A stretch of 9,195 nucleotides of DNA from Acidimicrobiia bacterium (lineage in GTDB: Bacteria > Actinomycetota > Acidimicrobiia > IMCC26256 > BP-133): assembly GCA_025923175.1 (NCBI GenBank), contig JAICGL010000125.1, forward strand, positions 1 to 9,195, given 5' to 3'. The notes under the pieces are model-generated. The model saw only the letters and a list, made by a program, of their open reading frames with translations. It was not told the origin of the DNA and ran no database searches. Numbering within the stretch: the first letter of the stretch is position 1; each line of letters opens with the position of its first letter. This document shows, piece by piece, positions 5,316-9,195 of this stretch. The position numbers were made by a program, and so were the translations under genes.

Positions 5316-6640
5316 CGCGGGCCTCCCGGGACGACCTCGAGCACCGCCCGGCTGGTGGGCCGCAGCCATTCGGCCGCCACACGGGTGACGTCATCCGGCG
5401 TCACGGCGGCAAAGAGGCCGGGGAGTTCGCCGAGCAGTTCGGCGCGACTCCGCTGCTGCTCCAGGGCGGCGGCGACCAGCGCCCGGTTCATGATGTCGTC
5501 GACCCGGCGGATGGTCTGAGCGGTCATGGTCGTCACCACCCGGTCGACCTCCTCCTCGGTGGCGGCGCCGGCACCGACGGCCGCCAGCTCCTCGTCGAGG
5601 GCGTCGAGGATCGGGTCGATGCTGCCACCCGGGTGGTAGGCCAGCAGCTGCAGCATTGTCGGGTCCCGCATGTCGAACGGATCGCCGAAGGTGCCCAGCA
5701 TCCCCCCGACGTGGGTGGCCAGCTGATCCCGCTTCACCAGCCGCTGGTACAGACGGGAGGCGGTACCGTCCGCCAGCAGGTCGGTGAGGACGGCCGAGGC
5801 CACGTAGTCCTCGAACTGGTTGATCGGGTCGGGCACCCGATAGGCGACGGCCACGGCGCCGAGCGGCGCCAGCGGGTCCTCGTGCACGCTCCGGCGCTCC
5901 TTCTTGGGAGGGGGCTCGGTGAACGACCCGAGGGGCGGAACGGCGCGGGCCGGGACGGTCCCGAAGTGGTGCTCGACCATCTCCCTCGTCTTGCCGACAT
6001 CGAGGTCGCCGGCGACGACGAGCGTTGCGTTGCCGGGCGCGTAGTACAGGTCGAAGAAGTCCGACGCCTGGTCGACCGTCGCCGCTTCGAGGTCGACGAA
6101 GCTGCCGTAGCCGTTGTGGGCGTTGGCGAACGTCTTGAACATCACCGGCGGAAGGAGGATCCACGGGAAGCCGCCGAACGGCTGGTTGACGACGTTGACC
6201 CGAATCTCCTCTTTCACGACGGCGATCTGGTTCTGGACGTTCTCATCGGTCAGGCGCAGTCCCCGCATCCTGTCGGCCTCGAGGTACAGGCCGAGCTCGA
6301 GGGCGTTGGAGGGCAGCTGCTCGTAGTAGTTGGTGTAGTCGGCCCGGGTACTTCCGTTCATCACCCCGCCGTTGCCGGTCACCAGCTTGTCGTGCTGGCC
6401 CTTCTCGAGCGTGACCGAACCCTCGAACATGAGGTGCTCGAAGAGGTGGGCGAAGCCGGACATCCCCTCGGGCTCCGACCGGAACCCCACGTCGTAGACG
6501 ACGGCGATAGCGACGGTCGGCGCCGACGAGTCGGGCATCAACACGACCCGCAGCCCGTTGTCGAGCCGGAACCGCTCGACGGCGAAGGAAGGGGCAGGCG
6601 GTCTCTTGGTACGGCGAGTCTTGGCAGGCACGCCCGCCAA
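5312..6640 (-). CDS. M16-family zinc metallopeptidase, catalytic subunit
   Basis: A 442-residue pitrilysin-family peptidase. The inverted zinc motif HLFEH (65-69) gives His65 and His69 as ligands and Glu68 as general base; Glu145 in VVKEEIR (141-147) lies 76 residues after His69, as expected for the third ligand. Typical flanking blocks are LDNGLRVVLMPD (26-37), GMSGFAHLFEHLMFEGS (59-75) and the end of the first domain, YYAPGNATLVVAGD. It lacks the Arg/Tyr motif found in its downstream partner, so the two should work as a heterodimer, cutting peptides or unfolded proteins. The start is TTG6640, six bases after the amidase stop, with a GGTGA-like site inside that stop region; GTG6631 is an in-frame alternative. 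No signal peptide is seen, though the operon partner is an exported amidase. Family is certain; substrate and cell location are open. Confidence 0.93.
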   Translation of the reverse strand: MAGVPAKTRRTKRPPAPSFAVERFRLDNGLRVVLMPDSSAPTVAIAVVYDVGFRSEPEGMSGFAHLFEHLMFEGSVTLEKGQHDKLVTGNGGVMNGSTRADYTNYYEQLPSNALELGLYLEADRMRGLRLTDENVQNQIAVVKEEIRVNVVNQPFGGFPWILLPPVMFKTFANAHNGYGSFVDLEAATVDQASDFFDLYYAPGNATLVVAGDLDVGKTREMVEHHFGTVPARAVPPLGSFTEPPPKKERRSVHEDPLAPLGAVAVAYRVPDPINQFEDYVASAVLTDLLADGTASRLYQRLVKRDQLATHVGGMLGTFGDPFDMRDPTMLQLLAYHPGGSIDPILDALDEELAAVGAGAATEEEVDRVVTTMTAQTIRRVDDIMNRALVAAALEQQRSRAELLGELPGLFAAVTPDDVTRVAAEWLRPTSRAVLEVVPGGPR

Positions 6641-6646
6641 GCTAAC

Positions 6647-7642
6647 TCACCCGAGCGGGGGGTCCTGGCAGTTTTCGGTGCCGCCGCCGGAGCGGTTGTC
6701 GTCGGCCAGGCGGGGCGGTGTGATGAAGCCACTGCCTGGGTCGCGGGTGCTGAGGAAGCGCACGACGCCGCGGGCGACGGCCTGCCCGACCGCCTTCTGC
6801 ACGTCGGCTCGGGCGTAGAGCCGCTCTTCCGCCTTGGAGGAGATGAACCCCACCTCCAGCAGGGCGGTCGGCGTCCCCTGCGTGCGGCGCAGGATGCCGT
6901 AGAAGTCGTCACCCTGGGCGTTGCGGCGAGGTTTGACCCCGGCCCAAGGCGTGGCCGCCCACTCCGTCAGCTCATAGCGGGCGAGCGTGGCCGTCACCTC
7001 TTCGTGGAGGAGACCGGCGAGCCGGCGCGACTCGGCGGCGCTCGCACCGACCGCCTGGTGGAAGACCTCGGTCCCCGGGACGCTCCGCACCCTCGACGAC
7101 GAGGCGTTGTGGTGGATCGACACCACGGCTTTCGGTTTGACCGCGGCGACGATGGCCGCCCGGGGGGCGATGGCGATGCGGTAGTCGCCGGTGCGGGTCA
7201 GCACGACGCCGGTTCCTGCCGCCTCGAGCGCGCGGCGGGCGTGGGCCACCACCGCCGTGTTGAAGGCGCTCTCCTTGTTCCCCTGCGGACCGATCGCTCC
7301 CGTTTCCTTCCCACCGTGGCCGGCGTCGAGCACGACCGTGCCGTCCAAGGGTTGGAGCGACCCCACGGAAACGGTGCCGCCGCAGGGGGTCCCCACCACC
7401 CAGCCACGGGTGGTGTGACCGACGACCGGCACCACCACACCGGTCGGCGTGGCCGCCGCCCCCCGGTACGACGGTGAAAGCGTTCCCGCGGCCGGCGACG
7501 ACGGGCGGGCAGTCGGAGCGGGAGCAGCCGGGTCCGGCGCCACCGCGGCGATCGGACGCTCCGACGCCAACTCGACCGGGCCGCGGCAGGCGGTCGCCAG
7601 GGCCGCGAGCGCCAGGAGGAACGAGATCCGCTTCGTCCGCAT
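6647..7642 (-). CDS. N-acetylmuramoyl-L-alanine amidase (Amidase_3), lipoprotein-type signal
   Basis: A 331-residue cell-wall hydrolase that cuts the amide bond between muramic acid and the stem peptide. The N-terminus MRTKRISFLLALAALATAC is a signal peptide ending in a lipobox-like sequence with Cys19, so it is probably lipid-anchored outside the membrane. A Pro/Ala-rich linker follows (to about 55), then a short region to about 100. The Amidase_3 zinc domain is at 101-310: His109 in LDAGHGG, Glu124 in GNKESAFN and His177 in VSIHHNA bind zinc, and Glu263 in LLEVGF is the catalytic glutamate. ATG7642 is chosen because it begins the signal peptide, although no good ribosome site precedes it; ATG7693 would only add 17 residues in front. 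The gene diverges from the PGPGW gene across 64 bp and heads the block leading into the M16 pair, only six bases away. No peptidoglycan-binding repeat is visible. Confidence 0.93.
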   Translation of the reverse strand: MRTKRISFLLALAALATACRGPVELASERPIAAVAPDPAAPAPTARPSSPAAGTLSPSYRGAAATPTGVVVPVVGHTTRGWVVGTPCGGTVSVGSLQPLDGTVVLDAGHGGKETGAIGPQGNKESAFNTAVVAHARRALEAAGTGVVLTRTGDYRIAIAPRAAIVAAVKPKAVVSIHHNASSSRVRSVPGTEVFHQAVGASAAESRRLAGLLHEEVTATLARYELTEWAATPWAGVKPRRNAQGDDFYGILRRTQGTPTALLEVGFISSKAEERLYARADVQKAVGQAVARGVVRFLSTRDPGSGFITPPRLADDNRSGGGTENCQDPPLG

Positions 7643-7692
7643 CCCGCCATTGTGGGCGCTCCGCGCGAAGAAAATGGTGAATGCCTGCCCCA

Positions 7693-7698
7693 TAGACT
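7693..7698 (+). promoter_or_regulatory. -10 element for a leaderless PGPGW transcript
   Basis: TAGACT fits TANNNT and ends 8 nt before ATG7707, so transcription would start at or next to the A of the start codon. The absence of any ribosome-binding site before that ATG agrees with a leaderless mRNA, common in actinobacteria. The intervening bases are a pyrimidine run. No convincing -35 box is visible. Confidence 0.42.
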
Positions 7699-7706
7699 CT
7701 TTTTTC

Positions 7707-8033
7707 ATGGGTTCGAAGCCGATAGAGATCATCCGGTTCATCGGTCGTAGCTCCAAGCGGATCGCAGTCACCGTGGTTGGCGGGGCTGTGGTGGCCGCAG
7801 GGCTGGCCATGCTGGTGCTACCCGGTCCCGGAATCCTCGTCATCGCCGTGGGCTTCGCCATTCTCGGCACCGAGTACGCCTGGGCGGCGCAGGCGTTCGA
7901 GAAGACGAAACGGGGCGCCGAGCAGGCAGGGCGAGTCGCCAAGGGGGCGGTAAAATCGGCGTCGGGCCGTATCCGGAAACGACCCCCGGGCGGGCCCCAA
8001 GGGGCCGGGCCCGAGGGAGGCGCACTCCCCTAG
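7707..8033 (+). CDS. PGPGW-type small membrane protein
   Basis: A 108-residue protein with two closely packed hydrophobic helices (about 19-38 and 43-62) joined by the turn LPGPGILVIAVG (38-49). This is the hallmark of PGPGW-domain proteins, with Ile replacing the usual Trp. The second helix continues into FAILGTEYAWA, also typical of the family. The N-terminus and the C-terminal tail (63-108) are rich in Lys/Arg, then Gly/Pro, so both ends are likely cytoplasmic. The function of the family is not established. ATG7707 is the start that removes an upstream extension lying over the amidase gene; no ribosome site precedes it, and a -10-like element 8 nt upstream suggests a leaderless message. 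Its TAG stop shares CTAG with the stop of the convergent DinB gene. Confidence 0.82.
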   Translation: MGSKPIEIIRFIGRSSKRIAVTVVGGAVVAAGLAMLVLPGPGILVIAVGFAILGTEYAWAAQAFEKTKRGAEQAGRVAKGAVKSASGRIRKRPPGGPQGAGPEGGALP

Positions 8034-8596
8034 CCCGCCCGGCCCGACCGGGCTCGCCACCCGGGCGGCGGGTCCTCACCGACGGTTCCGTCGACCGCCT
8101 CACGGAGCAGGTCGGCATGGCCGGTGTGCCGGCCGTACTCCTCGATCAGGTCGCACACCAGCCGGCGCAGACTGGCATGCACGCCGTCAGCCCCTGAGAT
8201 GTGGGCGAGCTGGTCGAGCCCGCCATCGGCGAGGGCGGCGTCGAGGCTCGCCCGGGACCGCTCAACGGCGTCGTCCCAGAAGGCGTAGAGCTGTTCCGGG
8301 GTGTCATCTGCCGCGGAGGTGAACTCCCAGTCCTCCTCGGTACGCCCCTCCCACGGCGCGCCGATCGGTTCCCCACGCAGCTTGGCGACGAACGTGACGT
8401 CCTCCGCCCATGCCAGATGCTTCAGCAAGCCACCGATGGTCAGCGACGATGCGCCGATGCGGGCCTGCAGGCCGGCTCCGTCAAGGTCGTCGGCCTTCCA
8501 CCGAAAGGTCGTCCGCAACCGCTCGAGCGCCCCGACGAGATGCTCGACCTCGCTGCCGGCCAACGGCGGTTCCCACGGCATGTCGTTCTCGCTCAT
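8030..8596 (-). CDS. DinB-like DUF664 family protein
   Basis: A 188-residue four-helix-bundle protein of the DinB/YfiT superfamily, DUF664 branch. Signatures are EVEHLVGALERLRTTFRWK (16-34), the metal-ligand helix SLTIGGLLKHLAWAED (51-66) with His60, and DLIEEYGRHTGHADLLREAVDG (149-170), whose His157 and His160 complete the three-His metal site. The C-terminal TVGEDPPPGW is also typical. Members include thiol (mycothiol or bacillithiol) S-transferases and many of unknown role; a mycothiol-dependent transferase acting on an electrophile is plausible in an actinobacterium but is inference. ATG8596 follows an AGGGTGG site (8601-8607) by a few bases; Met6 at 8581 is a weaker alternative. It is cytoplasmic, with no signal. 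Its stop codon overlaps that of the convergent PGPGW gene, and it appears to be transcribed alone. Confidence 0.88.
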   Translation of the reverse strand: MSENDMPWEPPLAGSEVEHLVGALERLRTTFRWKADDLDGAGLQARIGASSLTIGGLLKHLAWAEDVTFVAKLRGEPIGAPWEGRTEEDWEFTSAADDTPEQLYAFWDDAVERSRASLDAALADGGLDQLAHISGADGVHASLRRLVCDLIEEYGRHTGHADLLREAVDGTVGEDPPPGWRARSGRAG

Positions 8597-8684
8597 GGCG
8601 CCACCCTAGAGATCGTGCTGCCGCAGCCTTCCCCAGATCGGTACCGCGCCGCTGCGCCCGTACCCGGCATTCCAGCGCTGTTTC

Positions 8685-8743
8685 CTTGAGGCCCTAAGTA
8701 GTGCCACCGGTTGCGCCCAGGGCCGCCCCTATGGGGCCTCAAG
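8685..8743. repeat. 10-bp inverted repeat, 39-bp spacer
   Basis: CTTGAGGCCC (8685-8694) and GGGCCTCAAG (8734-8743) are perfect reverse complements. Inside, GCCCC-TAT-GGGGC (8725-8737) can form a competing hairpin that uses part of the right arm. The left neighbour GTGCCACC (8701-8708) can also pair with GGTGGCGC (8751-8758), with one G-T wobble. The set therefore allows mutually exclusive folds. There is no T-run, so a plain terminator is unlikely. Confidence 0.6.
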
Positions 8744-8759
8744 CGCCACGGGTGGCGCT
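8742..8759. repeat. 8-bp palindromic hairpin AGCGCCAC-GG-GTGGCGCT
   Basis: A perfect inverted repeat with a two-base centre (in RNA, seven pairs closing a CGGG loop). It abuts and shares two bases with the right arm of the preceding 10-bp repeat. It could be a protein-binding palindrome or one state of a folded leader; no T-tract follows. Confidence 0.55.
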
Positions 8760-8840
8760 CAGACACCGGGCCGATCGCCACCATGGTGCGCGACCGGTTG
8801 CAGTGGAAGGGGTATTCACGGCCGTCTTTGTTCGCCGAGC

Positions 8841-8852
8841 GCGACCGGTCGC
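8841..8852. repeat. 12-bp perfect palindrome GCGACCGGTCGC
   Basis: A self-complementary 12-mer with ACCGGT at its core. A near copy, GCGACCGGTTGC, is at 8791-8802, and a third, CACCGGTTGC, is at 8705-8714; a bare ACCGGT recurs at 8877-8882. It may be a dimeric regulator site with weaker neighbours, or chance in GC-rich sequence. Confidence 0.4.
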
Positions 8853-9133
8853 ACCCCACGGTGGGACGCTTCCACTACCGGTGTTCCTCCGCTCCAGCCG
8901 TCCGCCGCACAGGAACGCCGATCGCCGGCCGCTCGGAGGTGCCGTTCTAGGAGGGGTTCAACGGAGTCTTGGGCCGCTGGTTGGCTGTACACGCCGATGT
9001 CGCCCTGGAGACAGAAGGTATGTGCGGGTGACGACGGATCCTTGGTTGCAGGTGGGTTGCCGAGCCGTTGCGTCTCTATTCTTGAGATTCCCGAAGTCCC
9101 AGCAGACCTGTCGACGGCCGAAGGGCGGGCGAA

Positions 9134-9195
9134 GTCGATTGTCCTCGTTGTCGCGCGGCGAACCGGCAAGGCCGGCGGTTCTGTGGCGACTGCGG
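9134..9195 (+). CDS. N-terminus of a zinc-ribbon protein, cut by window edge
   Basis: The frame encodes CPRCRAANRQGRRFCGDCG from 9140 to the edge: two CxxC knuckles separated by ten residues, the exact pattern of the short zinc ribbon found at the N-terminus of many actinobacterial proteins, notably adenylate/guanylate-cyclase-domain ATPases and some membrane or kinase proteins. What follows lies outside the window, so the main function is unknown. The odd point is the start. The frame is open only from 9086 (TGA at 9083-9085) and contains no ATG, GTG or TTG before the first Cys. Homologues usually begin one to three residues before it, which would put the start at GTC9134; GAAGG lies nine bases upstream. 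A rare start, a sequence error or a decayed 5' end are all possible. Confidence 0.5.

Larger units (their letters stand above)
8597..9133. other. 537-bp intergenic region with repeats, no convincing gene
   Basis: Frames open here on both strands, but none has a recognisable domain, a ribosome site or a natural third-position bias. The DinB 5' signals occupy the left end. The middle (8685-8882) holds inverted repeats and four ACCGGT palindromes, listed separately. The right part (about 8950-9080) is plain; TATTCT at 9077-9082 could be a -10 box for the gene at the right edge, without a matching -35. A decayed gene or mobile-element remnant is possible but not recognisable by eye. Confidence 0.5.

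Noticed and set aside
4371..5519. 382-residue open frame on the plus strand
   Set aside because: Antisense shadow of the two M16 genes; rich in Arg, Gly and Asp without any motif.
5633..7477. 614-residue open frame on the plus strand
   Set aside because: It is the longest frame in the window but lies antisense to the catalytic M16 peptidase and amidase genes, whose zinc motifs are unmistakable. It has a low-complexity composition with no domain.
7449..7706. Long N-terminal extension of the PGPGW protein
   Set aside because: The extra 86 residues lie antisense to the amidase signal peptide and linker, while the family's proteins begin close to the first hydrophobic helix.
8593..9169. Two minus-strand frames (8593-8859 and 8816-9169) and a plus-strand frame (8711-8950) as small genes
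   Set aside because: They overlap one another, have no ribosome sites at their starts and show no known motif. I treated them as non-coding, though a decayed gene cannot be ruled out.
1..9195. CRISPR array, insertion sequence or prophage genes
   Set aside because: No regularly spaced repeats, transposase motifs or phage structural genes were found in any supported frame.

Overview
The window is high-GC bacterial DNA (strong G/C bias at third codon positions and long shadow frames on the opposite strands). A type II menaquinone MenB, a small Cys-rich protein of a kind I recall from actinomycetes, a tRNA-Arg(CCT) close to the actinobacterial form, leaderless-style promoter spacing, a DUF664/DinB protein and a PGPGW membrane protein together point to Actinomycetota. 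A deep lineage such as Acidimicrobiia is possible, but I infer that and cannot prove it from this window.

Layout, left to right. Positions 1-768 (minus) hold menB, cut by the left edge. Diverging from it after 32 bp is a small sulfotransferase-fold gene (801-1421, plus). A tRNA-Arg(CCT) follows at 1454-1526. Directly behind the tRNA lies a two-gene module: a winged-helix/minimal-nucleotidyltransferase fusion (about 1539-2144), overlapping by ATGA a HEPN-domain gene (2141-2596). This has the organisation of a HEPN/MNT (type VII-like) toxin-antitoxin pair, with a 14-bp operator-like palindrome near the start. A winged-helix SAM methyltransferase (2660-3748, plus) comes next.

A four-gene minus-strand block then runs from 7642 down to 3768. 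It encodes an N-acetylmuramoyl-L-alanine amidase with a lipoprotein-type signal, a catalytic M16 zinc peptidase (HxxEH), its non-catalytic M16 partner (R/Y motif, overlapping by ATGA), and a 58-residue Cys-rich protein. The spacings (6 bp, a 4-bp overlap, 18 bp) suggest one operon. The two M16 proteins probably form a heterodimer.

Diverging from the amidase is a small PGPGW-type two-helix membrane protein (7707-8033, plus), apparently leaderless. Its stop codon overlaps, in CTAG, the stop of a convergent DinB-like DUF664 protein (8030-8596, minus).

The last 600 bp carry no convincing gene until the very edge. They contain nested inverted repeats (8685-8759) and a cluster of ACCGGT palindromes. 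At about 9134-9195 a zinc-ribbon frame (CxxC-10-CxxC) begins and runs off the window, with no ordinary start codon in frame.

I see no wholly new system. The strongest candidate for follow-up is the wHTH-MNT/HEPN module with a variant HEPN motif. Second are the unexplained 8.6-9.1 kb intergenic structures and the small Cys-rich protein.
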